Assembly (NCBI GenBank): GCA_946545675.1
Contig: CAMNNR010000005.1
Location: 1 to 20,435, forward strand
Source of the DNA: an uncultured Thermoplasmata archaeon
GTDB taxonomy: Archaea; Thermoplasmatota; Thermoplasmata; Methanomassiliicoccales; Methanomethylophilaceae
DNA: 20,435 nt
Direction of reading: 5' to 3'
This document shows, piece by piece, positions 1 through 7,123 of the stretch. Every line of letters starts with the position of its first letter. Positions within the stretch are counted from its first letter, which is position 1. The position numbers and the translations under genes were made by a program. The notes beneath the pieces were generated by a model. The model had not been told where the DNA came from. It saw only the letters and a program-made list of their open reading frames with translations, and ran no database searches.

Positions 1-1531
1 CGGAGGGGCACAGCCTTCCCCACTGGGTGGGGTGAAGGTCACGGGCCTCGAAGTGGGGCTGGCTCCTGGTAAGGGAGGAGGTTATCCTCCTGAGGTGGGA
101 CATCGCGGACATGTTGGATGTCCTGTCGAGAAGCTGGGATACTCCAGCGCGTCCTCCGACCCAGTTTCCGGTCGCCAGTGCGTGGAGAATCTTGTGGGTG
201 AAGAGGTCGGGGCGGATGGAGGAAGTGATGTTGTATTCGTACTTCTTCCTGCCGAAGTTCCTCTCAAGCTGGTATTTCAGATCCTTCATAAGGGAGGTGA
301 AACTGGTCCTAAAGAGATCCTCCATGAGGTCTCCTGAGAGCTTGAGCCTCTTGTTTGCGTAGTGGTCCTTGTCGTCCGGAGGCATCCTCTCAGGGATGGA
401 TTTCCTGAGGAGGTACTCTGCCATACGGCCGAGGAAGATTGCCTTCTTTCCCCTGGCGGACTCGTCGTCGCCGAGGTGGGGGAGGAGGGAACGGTCCAGG
501 ATGGACTCAACCTTCTTGGTCCTGTACTCTTTTGCCTGGCCGGCTGCGAAGTTCCTCTCGAGGTATGCGATCGCATCCTCCTTGGTGTGGAATCCGTTCG
601 GGGGCCAGTCCTTTGCGTTGTAGGAGCTCTCGAGGTTGGAGAGGACGATGTTCTCCATTTCCTCGCTGGAACAGAGGATGTCGTGGATTTCGCTGTCCTT
701 CTCCATTCCGAGTGCCTTGAGGAGGGCCACGAGGGGGATGGCGCTGGGTACGACCGGTACCGAGACCATGAGTGCACCATCTTTCTTCATTTCGACCTGG
801 GTCAGTGCACGGTATCCTTCTTTCTCGGAGAACACCTTGACGGAGGGGACGGACTGTCCGTACTTCTCTGCCCAGTCGTAGAGCATCCTGTTGGGGGCGA
901 GGTCCTCGAGGGTGATGAGGACCCTCTCGGTTCCGCCAATGATGAAGTATCCTCCGGGCTCACGGGGATCCTCCTTGAATTCGATGAGTTTCTCGTTGTA
1001 TTCCTCATCGTCCTTCATCTTCTTCTCGGTCTCAGCCTCGATCTTGGCCCTGTTGAGGTTGCAGCCTTTGGACTTCACCATCATGGGCAGGTCGCCGATG
1101 TGGACCCAACCGTCGTCGTCAAGGTCCTTCTTGACGCCGTCCTCGTAGACCTCGAAGCGGACGTCTACGGCGGACATGTAGTTGAGGTTCCTGAGCCTTG
1201 CCTCCATGGGGGAGAGCTCGTGCTCGTATCCGTTGGCCTCCATCACGGTAGGGGACTTGATGCGAATGGTGGGTTTGGCCTGGGGGACGATGTTCCCTTT
1301 CGCATCCCTCTCCCTTCCGATGCGGATCTCGATGTCCTTTCCGTTGGTGCGCTCGGGGTCGAGCTTGATGATTCCGCGGATCGCGTCGTCGGTGGGCACC
1401 CTGGTGTCATCGACGATCTTCTGCATCCTGCTGTTGGGGTTGTCGCTGGTCGCGAGGAAGTCGTTGAAGGATTCCACGTGGTGGTTGACGATGTTTTTGT
1501 CCTTGAAGTAAAGAGTTACTAAATCCCTCAA
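1..1531 (-). CDS. rpoB: DNA-directed RNA polymerase subunit B (5' part; RpoB or the RpoB'' half), runs off the left edge
   Basis: Catalytic second-largest subunit of archaeal RNA polymerase. The window holds the first 510 codons. The translation starts RDLVTLYFKDKN after the initiator and contains the typical RpoB segment PGGYFIIGGTERVLI. At the edge it reads PHFEARDLHPTQWGRLCPS, the conserved fork region that normally continues into ETPEG. The chosen start is a TTG at 1531, because a strong Shine-Dalgarno sequence, GAGGGTGAT, lies four bases before it. That site overlaps the last codons and TGA stop of rpoH, so the two genes are translationally linked with a 4-bp gap. Many methanogens split RpoB into B'' and B' just after this region, so whether the gene is split here cannot be seen. 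Identity is certain; only the 3' end is missing. Confidence 0.96.
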   Translation of the reverse strand, partial: MRDLVTLYFKDKNIVNHHVESFNDFLATSDNPNSRMQKIVDDTRVPTDDAIRGIIKLDPERTNGKDIEIRIGRERDAKGNIVPQAKPTIRIKSPTVMEANGYEHELSPMEARLRNLNYMSAVDVRFEVYEDGVKKDLDDDGWVHIGDLPMMVKSKGCNLNRAKIEAETEKKMKDDEEYNEKLIEFKEDPREPGGYFIIGGTERVLITLEDLAPNRMLYDWAEKYGQSVPSVKVFSEKEGYRALTQVEMKKDGALMVSVPVVPSAIPLVALLKALGMEKDSEIHDILCSSEEMENIVLSNLESSYNAKDWPPNGFHTKEDAIAYLERNFAAGQAKEYRTKKVESILDRSLLPHLGDDESARGKKAIFLGRMAEYLLRKSIPERMPPDDKDHYANKRLKLSGDLMEDLFRTSFTSLMKDLKYQLERNFGRKKYEYNITSSIRPDLFTHKILHALATGNWVGGRAGVSQLLDRTSNMSAMSHLRRITSSLTRSQPHFEARDLHPTQWGRLCPS

Positions 1532-1535
1532 AAAA

Positions 1536-1799
1536 TCACCCTCTGATTACGAGCCTGTAGACGATGAACTCACCTGCGGTCTCGCTTTTTCTGATAATCT
1601 TGACGACGCTACCTTCCTTGATGTCTCCGTGAATAGACGCAAGGTATTGGATAGCGGGGTCGTCCAACTTAATCTTGGGGAGCTTGTCCCTCTCAACCTT
1701 CAACTGGCTGAGAACCTGCTCGGCTTCCTCCTCGGAGAGGAGGTGATGCTCGGACACAAGGACGTGCCCAGGATTGAACGAGTTAACTGTTGCTGCCAA
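1536..1799 (-). CDS. rpoH: DNA-directed RNA polymerase subunit H (Rpb5 C-terminal domain)
   Basis: Small archaeal RNA polymerase subunit equivalent to the C-terminal domain of eukaryotic Rpb5, part of the jaw that grips downstream DNA. The 87-aa product is a normal length and shows the family pattern: an N-terminal NPGHVLVSEHHLLSEEEA, a middle KLPKIKLDDPA and a C-terminal KIIRKSETAGEFIVYRLV. The start is a TTG at 1799, preceded by GGTGA about six bases upstream. It is followed at once by rpoB, whose ribosome-binding site lies in the end of this gene, the usual archaeal rpoH-rpoB order. I see no TATA box in the 113 bp between this gene and tRNA-Lys, so it is probably transcribed from the tRNA-Lys promoter. 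Confidence 0.95.
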   Translation of the reverse strand: MAATVNSFNPGHVLVSEHHLLSEEEAEQVLSQLKVERDKLPKIKLDDPAIQYLASIHGDIKEGSVVKIIRKSETAGEFIVYRLVIRG

Positions 1800-1829
1800 A
1801 TTTTCACCATTCCATTGGTCCCGTACCGG

Positions 1830-1877
1830 TCAACGGGAAAGACACTCACAAAACGCTGTCACGAATTCGCTCCTCAT
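1830..1877 (-). CDS. possible 15-aa leader ORF upstream of rpoH
   Basis: A 16-codon reading frame (ATG to TGA) encodes MRSEFVTAFCECLSR. It has a near-ideal Shine-Dalgarno sequence, GGAGGATC, at the expected distance before its ATG, better than that of rpoH itself. It ends 30 bp before the rpoH start and begins 35 bp after the tRNA-Lys body. A second overlapping frame (ATG at 1902, stop at 1846, 18 aa, rich in Arg and Glu) has no ribosome-binding site. No homology can be judged at this size. If translated, it could be a leader peptide tuning RNA polymerase expression; it may also be chance. Confidence 0.25.
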   Translation of the reverse strand: MRSEFVTAFCECLSR

Positions 1878-1912
1878 ACTTGATCCTCCGTCGATCGCTC
1901 ATGAAGTCCCAG

Positions 1913-1986
1913 CGGGCCTGGAGGGATTCGAACCCCCGACCACCTGATTAAAAGTCAGATGCTCTACCTAGCTGAGCTACAGGCCC
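1913..1986 (-). tRNA. tRNA-Lys (UUU anticodon)
   Basis: The cloverleaf is complete. The acceptor stem is GGGCCTG paired with CAGGCCC, the D-arm is GCTC/GAGC, the anticodon loop is CTTTTAA and the T-arm carries TTCGAAT. The anticodon TTT gives lysine. The discriminator base is G at 1913 and the CCA end is not encoded. No intron is visible. rpoH lies downstream on the same strand with no obvious separate promoter, so the tRNA is probably cut from a shared transcript. Confidence 0.96.
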
Positions 1987-2022
1987 ATTGTTGTCTAAGC
2001 TAGTGAACGAGACAACTACTAC

Positions 2023-2037
2023 CCATATTTATATTTA
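2023..2037 (-). promoter_or_regulatory. TATA box for the tRNA-Lys-rpoH-rpoB unit
   Basis: The minus strand reads AAATATAAATATGG here, a strong archaeal TATA element. With the usual 26-27 bp spacing, transcription would start near 2004, leaving a leader of about 18 nt before the tRNA 5' end for RNase P removal. No other TATA-like sequence is seen before rpoH. Confidence 0.6.
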
Positions 2038-2062
2038 TTCCGCGTGCGCAACTCGCTCCTCT

Positions 2063-2137
2063 CTTATATTTAGAAGATATTGACGCTCAGACCGCGAAAA
2101 TGCAAGGTTTTTGGTCTTCAGGGGCATATCTGATATA
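2063..2137 (+). promoter_or_regulatory. candidate promoter elements for cdc48
   Basis: Two TATA-like elements precede cdc48: CTTATATTTAG at 2063-2073, which predicts a transcript start near 2095, and the weaker CATATCTGATATA at 2125-2137, which predicts a start at about 2160, the ATG itself. cdc48 has no Shine-Dalgarno sequence, which favours the second, leaderless option. A 12-aa frame starting at 2100 would lie in the longer leader and looks like chance. Confidence 0.4.
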
Positions 2138-2159
2138 GGCGGACCCCATCCCCACCACG

Positions 2160-4385
2160 ATGGTCGAAACCCTTACGATGAAGGTTGAGCAGCCCAAACG
2201 CATCAACGAAGCGGGCTTCGGACGTGCCCGTCTCGATCCCGAAGCATATGCGCAGCTCGGACTCTCGATAGGGAGCGTCATCGAGATCACCGGCAAGAAG
2301 ACCGTCGTGGCGAAGGTCTTCAGGAGCGATGCCGAGGACGAGGGCACCAACCTCATCAGGATCGACGGACTTACCAGGACGAGTGCCGAGGTGTCCCTCG
2401 GCGAGAACGTCAAGGTCCGCAGATGCGAACCGCAGAAGGCGGAGAAGGTGGTACTCGAACCCAAGATCTCTGAGAACTCCCGCATCACTGTCGACAAGGG
2501 CCTCGTCGAAATTTTCAAGAACAATCTCATCAGCCGCCCCGTGATGAGCGGCATGGACCTCATGATCCCCAACGTCTCGCTCATGGGGAACAGGTCCATA
2601 TTCAACGTTGTCTCCACCATGCCTCTAGGACCCGTGCTCATCTCGTCCGTGACCGAGCTCGTAATACTCGAAACACCTCAAAAGCACAAGAAGTCCCAGA
2701 AGAGCGAAGAAGGCGGCATCGGAAGGGAGAACAAGAACACCACCTACGATGATATCGGAGGTCTCAACGACGAGCTCAAACGCATCCGCGAGATGAGCGA
2801 GCTGCCCCTCAAACACCCCGAGCTCTTCGAGAGGATGGGGATCTCCGCACCTAAGGGACTCCTTCTCTACGGTCCCCCGGGAACCGGTAAAACGCTCATC
2901 GCCGAGGCACTCGCCAACGAATCGGGGGCGAGTTTCTTCTCCATCCGCGGACCCGAGATCATGAGCAAATACTACGGAGAGTCCGAAAGCAAACTCCGTA
3001 CCCTCTTCTCCACAGCCGAGAAGAACTCACCCAGCATCATATTCCTTGACGAGATAGATTCCATCGCCCCGAACCGCGACAACGCTTTCGGCGAACAGGA
3101 ACGCCGCGTGGTCGCCCAGCTCCTCTCCCTCATGGACGGGATGGGCGGACGCGGGAACGTCATAGTCATCGGAGCCACCAACAGGGAGGACTCCATCGAC
3201 CCCGCTCTGAGGAGACCGGGGCGCTTCGACAGAGAGATAGAGATCGGAGTGCCCAACCGTGTCGGCAGGGAGTCGATCCTCAGCGTCCACACCCGCAACA
3301 TGCCCCTCGCAGACGATGTCGACCTGAACGTGCTTTCACGTATGACCCAGGGGTTCGTCGGAGCGGACCTCGCAGCCCTTGCGAGGGAGGCTGCGATGAA
3401 GTGCCTCAGCAGGAACATGATGAAACTCGACCTCGACGCACCGATCCCCGCCGAGATGCTGGAGTCCATGAAGGTCACCATGATCGACTTCACCAACGCT
3501 CTGGGAGAGGTGGAACCCAGCGGGATGAGGGAGGTCGCCATCGAGGTACCCAAGGTCACCTGGGAGGACATCGGCGGCCTTGACCAGATCCGTGACGAAC
3601 TCCATGACACCCTGTTACCCGACGAGGACGGGAAGGGATTCGAACGTCTAGGTATCGAACCCGGCAAGGGAGTCCTTCTCTACGGTCCCCCGGGAACCGG
3701 TAAGACCCTCATCGCCAAGGCGGTCGCCAACGAGTCGGGGGCCAATTTCATACTCGTAAACGGCCCGGAGATCGCCAGCAAATGGATGGGCGAGAGCGAA
3801 CAGGCCATCCGCAAGATCTTCAAACGCGCCAAACAGATGGCCCCGTCCATCATATTCTTCGACGAGATCGATTCCATCGCCCCCAGGAGGGGATCCGAGG
3901 ACTCCGAGTCCTGGGAACGTGTGGTCGCCCAGCTCCTCACCTCGCTGGACGGCGTGGAACAGCTCACTCACGTACTGGTCATGGCCGCCACCAATAGGGC
4001 AGACATGATCGACCCGGCACTCCTCAGGCCCGGAAGGATCGACCGTATGATCTACGTCGGGAAACCTGACAGGGAAGGCCGCCTCAACATCCTGAAGGTC
4101 CATACCAGGAAGATGCCGTTGGCTGAAAATGTTGATCTGGGTCATATCGCTGACCTGACCGACGGATTCGTCGGAGCGGACCTCTTCGCACTCTGCAGGG
4201 AGGCGGGGATCACCGCATACCGCAGGGACAAGAACACCGAGACGGTGACCTGGGACGACTTCGAAGCGGCACTGCAGACAGTCAAACCCTCGGTGAACGA
4301 CCAAACGGAAGCCCTGTATGAGAAGATGGGCAGCGAAATCAAGAAGCGCAAGGACAGATGGTCCGACGCTCCCCTTTACAACTGA
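2160..4385 (+). CDS. cdc48: Cdc48/VAT-type AAA+ ATPase (unfoldase)
   Basis: Hexameric ATP-driven protein unfoldase of the Cdc48/p97/VAT family, 741 aa, matching the usual archaeal length. The order is an N domain (about 1-190; double-psi barrel with GFGRARLDPEAYAQLGL), a charged Lys/Glu-rich linker (about 178-195), and ATPase domains D1 and D2. Both Walker A motifs are GPPGTGKT (238-245 and 509-516). Both Walker B motifs are DEID (297-300 and 568-571). The arginine segments RRPGRFDRE and LRPGRIDRM are present, and a pore-loop KYYG follows D1 Walker A. The C-terminus is Leu-Tyr-Asn, fitting the HbYX motif that docks ATPases on the 20S proteasome. In D2 the stretch just before Walker A reads LLPDEDGKGFERLGIEP, where relatives usually have a W-P-L-pattern helix. 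The start at 2160 lacks a ribosome-binding site; an ATG at 2178 is an alternative. Confidence 0.96.
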   Translation: MVETLTMKVEQPKRINEAGFGRARLDPEAYAQLGLSIGSVIEITGKKTVVAKVFRSDAEDEGTNLIRIDGLTRTSAEVSLGENVKVRRCEPQKAEKVVLEPKISENSRITVDKGLVEIFKNNLISRPVMSGMDLMIPNVSLMGNRSIFNVVSTMPLGPVLISSVTELVILETPQKHKKSQKSEEGGIGRENKNTTYDDIGGLNDELKRIREMSELPLKHPELFERMGISAPKGLLLYGPPGTGKTLIAEALANESGASFFSIRGPEIMSKYYGESESKLRTLFSTAEKNSPSIIFLDEIDSIAPNRDNAFGEQERRVVAQLLSLMDGMGGRGNVIVIGATNREDSIDPALRRPGRFDREIEIGVPNRVGRESILSVHTRNMPLADDVDLNVLSRMTQGFVGADLAALAREAAMKCLSRNMMKLDLDAPIPAEMLESMKVTMIDFTNALGEVEPSGMREVAIEVPKVTWEDIGGLDQIRDELHDTLLPDEDGKGFERLGIEPGKGVLLYGPPGTGKTLIAKAVANESGANFILVNGPEIASKWMGESEQAIRKIFKRAKQMAPSIIFFDEIDSIAPRRGSEDSESWERVVAQLLTSLDGVEQLTHVLVMAATNRADMIDPALLRPGRIDRMIYVGKPDREGRLNILKVHTRKMPLAENVDLGHIADLTDGFVGADLFALCREAGITAYRRDKNTETVTWDDFEAALQTVKPSVNDQTEALYEKMGSEIKKRKDRWSDAPLYN

Positions 4386-5926
4386 GTTTGCCTGAGATCC
4401 TTGGCCATATAGGGCCTCTCGAGATGATAACCCAGGGATGCATAGTACTCCCTCACCCCTATTCCGCTGGTCACGATGATCTTGGTCTTACCTTCGGAAA
4501 CCGCGACCCTCTCGGCCTCAGCCACCAGTTTCCTGCCGAATCCCCTGTGCTGCCAGCTTTCCGCTACGGCACCTATGGCCGTCTCATTGCCGAATACCTT
4601 GAGTTCGCGTATCATCGCAGTATCCGTGTCATTGGTACGGAGACGGACATACCCCACGAGGGAATCACGGTAGTTGTAGGAAATGAACCTCTCTTTCCCG
4701 CCGGACGCTTCGTATTCCAAGGTCTCCATCCTTACCAGGGATTCGTCTTCCAGTATCTCACCGGTGTGACCGACCTCGCGGCAACGGATGCATCTGCACG
4801 TCTGACCGTGCGCTTCCATGTTGCTCTGGACCAGCTGACGCAGGTTGCTCTTGAGGATCCCTGCAGTGATCTCAGGCACCGGGATATCCCTCTGAATACG
4901 CTGTATCCTCACATACTCTGGCACTATGGATTTCATACGGGAGAGGAGGTCCACTGCGGTATCCACATCATAGGGTTCGAACTCGCCGTTCTCCCACATC
5001 TCATAGGTGCGGGTGCCGGCCACGACAAGGGTCGGATAGAACTTCAGCATATCAGGTCTGAAGGAGGGATCATCGAAACACTTCGCGAAACATTCGTAAT
5101 CGTGCTCGGGAGATGACCCAGGAAGCCCGGGCATGAGGTGGTAACAAACCTTCAGCCCGTGGTCGCGGCACACCTTGGTTGCCTTCGCGACCTCTTCCAC
5201 ACCGTGTCCGCGTTCGACACCGGCAAGTACCTCGGAATCCAGTATCTGGACGCCGAGTTCCACACGGGTTGCGCCGAGGGCCATCATGCGTTCGATCTGT
5301 TCGTCCTTGCAGAAGTAGTCAGGACGGGTCTCGACCGTGAGACCGATACATCTGCGTTTGGCATGGGAATTGGCTTCCTGGGCAGCCTCCAGGCTGGGGG
5401 AGTCGTGCCCGTTCATGGCTTCCAGGCATCTCTTGACGAACCACTCCTGATACTGGGGATTGCGGGAGGTGAACGTCCCTCCCATGATGATAAGATCAAT
5501 CTTGTCCGTGTCGTGGCCGATCTCTTCCAACTGGGTGAGTCTGCTCTCCACCTGGTCGTAGGGGTCAAACCGGTTCATCGCTGCCCTTCTGGCGGCAGGT
5601 TCCTTCCCGGTGTAGGATTGGGGAGAATCGTTGGAGACGCCTCCGGGGCAGTATGCGCATTTCCCGTGCGGACACGGGTAGGGAGAGGTCATCACCGCCA
5701 CCACAGCCACACCGCTTGCGGTGCGCATCGGTTTCTTGATAAGGAGCGGGAGGATGGCTTTCTTCTCCTCTTCACTGACAAGTGCCAGGATCTCTGAATT
5801 CGAAGGGACCTTCTCTGCACCGTATTTCGAGCAGAGCTTCATCTTGAGGCGCTGCAGGTCCTCTCTGTCGGAGACCTCCCCGGCACGGATTGCCTCGAGG
5901 AGCTTCTCGGCTACGATACTGGGCAT
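4376..5926 (-). CDS. elp3: Elp3-type radical SAM/GNAT tRNA-modifying enzyme
   Basis: Archaeal homologue of Elongator subunit 3, which makes the cm5U-type modification at wobble U34 of tRNAs using SAM and acetyl-CoA. The protein is 516 aa. The radical SAM cluster is C85-x4-C90-x2-C93 in SPYPCPHGKCAYCPGG. A cysteine-rich CRCIRCREVGHT, probably zinc-binding, follows near residue 370. The C-terminal GNAT domain (about 390-516) has the acetyl-CoA loop QHRGFGRKL and ends GVREYYASLGYHLERPYM. The ATG at 5926 directly follows the TGA of the upstream winged-helix gene, so the two are surely one operon. The 3' end overlaps the convergent cdc48 by 10 bp. Identity is firm; the substrate tRNA set is not visible. 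Confidence 0.95.
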   Translation of the reverse strand: MPSIVAEKLLEAIRAGEVSDREDLQRLKMKLCSKYGAEKVPSNSEILALVSEEEKKAILPLLIKKPMRTASGVAVVAVMTSPYPCPHGKCAYCPGGVSNDSPQSYTGKEPAARRAAMNRFDPYDQVESRLTQLEEIGHDTDKIDLIIMGGTFTSRNPQYQEWFVKRCLEAMNGHDSPSLEAAQEANSHAKRRCIGLTVETRPDYFCKDEQIERMMALGATRVELGVQILDSEVLAGVERGHGVEEVAKATKVCRDHGLKVCYHLMPGLPGSSPEHDYECFAKCFDDPSFRPDMLKFYPTLVVAGTRTYEMWENGEFEPYDVDTAVDLLSRMKSIVPEYVRIQRIQRDIPVPEITAGILKSNLRQLVQSNMEAHGQTCRCIRCREVGHTGEILEDESLVRMETLEYEASGGKERFISYNYRDSLVGYVRLRTNDTDTAMIRELKVFGNETAIGAVAESWQHRGFGRKLVAEAERVAVSEGKTKIIVTSGIGVREYYASLGYHLERPYMAKDLRQTQL

Positions 5927-6391
5927 TCAGCTTTGCTCCGCCCTTTCCCTGGCAAGCTGCTGGAACCTAAGTACGGTCTTCCTGTAGTTCTCCATGGCCA
6001 GGTTGACGTTCGCCTCGGTGAAACTCCATGCCTTCTCCAGGTCCCCGTACCTGATGCGGAAACCCTTCCTAACCCCTTCGGGACCGGACACATCGACGCT
6101 CTCCAGGATATCCATGGAACGGAGTTTGTTGATGTGGCGGTAGATGGTTGGTTTGGAGGTGTTCAGGAGTACTGCGAGCTCCTCGGCGGTCCACGCTTTC
6201 GAGGGATTCTTCATGAAGAAATCCATGAAGAGACGGTAGGGGATGCTCTCTTTGACCGAGAGTGCCCCGGAAGAACGAAGGTCGTACCCTTTGGGAAGGT
6301 ATCCGATCTGTACCAGGAAGGTCTCGGCCAGAACGTCGAGGTCGTCCAGACCTGTCAGCGGAGTATTGGAAACCACTTGGAGTTCGAACAT
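5927..6391 (-). CDS. winged-helix transcriptional regulator, first gene of the elp3 operon
   Basis: A 154-aa predicted DNA-binding protein. Residues about 65-105 form a winged helix: KAWTAEELAVLLNTSKPTIYRHINKL followed by a wing around SVDVSGPEGVRKGFRIRY. The C-terminal part (about 118-154) is a Glu/Arg-rich helix suited to dimer formation. No ligand-binding domain is recognised and I cannot name a specific family. Its TGA abuts the elp3 ATG, and a perfect inverted repeat (6393-6416) sits just before its start, which suggests that it represses itself and elp3. There is no Shine-Dalgarno sequence; an AT-rich element about 27 bp upstream suggests a leaderless transcript. Confidence 0.8.
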   Translation of the reverse strand: MFELQVVSNTPLTGLDDLDVLAETFLVQIGYLPKGYDLRSSGALSVKESIPYRLFMDFFMKNPSKAWTAEELAVLLNTSKPTIYRHINKLRSMDILESVDVSGPEGVRKGFRIRYGDLEKAWSFTEANVNLAMENYRKTVLRFQQLARERAEQS

Positions 6392-6392
6392 G

Positions 6393-6416
6393 TAATTACC
6401 TGCTATAAGGTAATTA
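6393..6416 (-). promoter_or_regulatory. perfect inverted repeat at the regulator-elp3 promoter (candidate operator)
   Basis: TAATTACC, then eight bases, then GGTAATTA: both 8-bp arms match perfectly. It ends one base before the ATG of the winged-helix gene and covers the region where the TATA box and transcript start should be. This is the classic place and shape for a dimeric regulator to bind and block transcription. The regulator encoded directly downstream is the obvious candidate, but that is inference. Confidence 0.6.
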
Positions 6417-6512
6417 ATTAAGTGTTTCTATTAACTAATTTCGCTCACAAGTGTCCCATTGAAACCATCCGAAAATGAGCAGATTATAACCTTGTTGCAC
6501 AGGATTTCGATT

Positions 6513-6611
6513 TTATAACATCGCCGCAGTCAGACAACTGCTGAATGGAGAGATCCCCTTCAGGGGATCGATCACAGCGTTGGAATCAATGATCTCAACG
6601 AGACCGCTCAC
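6513..6611 (-). CDS. possible 32-aa ORF translationally coupled to the HTH gene
   Basis: A frame of 32 codons starts at a GTG that overlaps the TGA of the upstream HTH gene in the arrangement GTGA, the typical coupling overlap, and ends at TAA. The product begins SGLVEIIDSNAVIDPLKG after the initiator. It has no recognisable domain and a neutral, soluble composition. It would be the fourth gene of the trx-trxB-HTH unit. A hairpin lies inside it, so the region could instead be a 3' untranslated region. It lies in the 216-bp gap between the HTH gene and the winged-helix gene, where I see nothing else except an AT-rich promoter stretch. Confidence 0.3.
   Translation of the reverse strand: MSGLVEIIDSNAVIDPLKGISPFSSCLTAAML
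6552..6569 (-). repeat. hairpin after the HTH gene
   Basis: GATCCCC, four loop bases, GGGGATC: a perfect 7-bp stem. It lies 39-56 bp past the HTH gene stop on the minus strand and has no T-run after it, so it is a poor terminator. It could protect the 3' end of the trx operon mRNA, or simply lie inside the small ORF. Confidence 0.4.
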
Positions 6612-7123
6612 AAGTCGTTCTTGATCTCTTCGACGAGAGTTATGACACTGTCGAGCGGGAATACCGTGTACACCTTGATGCTGATGATCTTCTCGATTGT
6701 GTTGGCGACTATGGGGGCACAGATCAATGCCAACGCACCGTCGCGCTCCGCACGGACCGCCGCGATGATGGCGTCTTCGACCGTGGAGACGGGGTATTCG
6801 CGGATCGAGATCTGACCGTTCGCCTCGGTGTCGACGGAACGCGGCAGACCCTCCATGAATCTGGGGGAGGCGATTACCGCCATGAACTTCTCGGAATCCT
6901 TGGTGGTTATCCTGTTGATGGCCTTGATGATCTGCCTCACCGTGCGGAGATTGGGTTCGCGGTGTTCCTCCAGGATCTTGTACATGGTGCTCTGGGACAT
7001 ACCGGTGGTACGGCAGAATTCGTTCAGGGACATCTTCAGTTCGTTGGAGAGGATGTCGTTGAAGGCCTTCTGGAATCCGCCCTCGTCCCTCAGCATACTG
7101 GAGATCAGATCCTGTACGGTCAT
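6608..7123 (-). CDS. XRE-like HTH transcriptional regulator in the thioredoxin operon
   Basis: A 171-aa protein. Residues about 30-72 form a helix-turn-helix: SLNEFCRTTGMSQSTMYKIL, with recognition helix QSTMYKILEEH, then NLRTVRQIIKAIN. This is preceded by an N-terminal helix. The C-terminal half (about 105-171) is an alpha/beta domain (STVEDAIIAAVRAERDGA, ALICAPIVANTIEKI, TLVEEI) that could bind a small ligand; no family is named with confidence. It has two cysteines, C37 in the HTH and C135 in the C-terminal domain. The ATG overlaps the trxB stop as ATGA, so it is co-translated with the thioredoxin system and may sense thiol or redox state, although the sequence does not prove that. Confidence 0.75.
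   Translation of the reverse strand: MTVQDLISSMLRDEGGFQKAFNDILSNELKMSLNEFCRTTGMSQSTMYKILEEHREPNLRTVRQIIKAINRITTKDSEKFMAVIASPRFMEGLPRSVDTEANGQISIREYPVSTVEDAIIAAVRAERDGALALICAPIVANTIEKIISIKVYTVFPLDSVITLVEEIKNDL

Noticed and set aside
362-1522. Long plus-strand open frame (386 codons)
   Set aside because: It is the antisense shadow of rpoB, with Val/Leu/Asp-rich composition and no start signals.
2100-2138. 12-aa frame upstream of cdc48
   Set aside because: It has no ribosome-binding site, ends in TAG, which annotated genes in this window do not use, and lies in a probable promoter.
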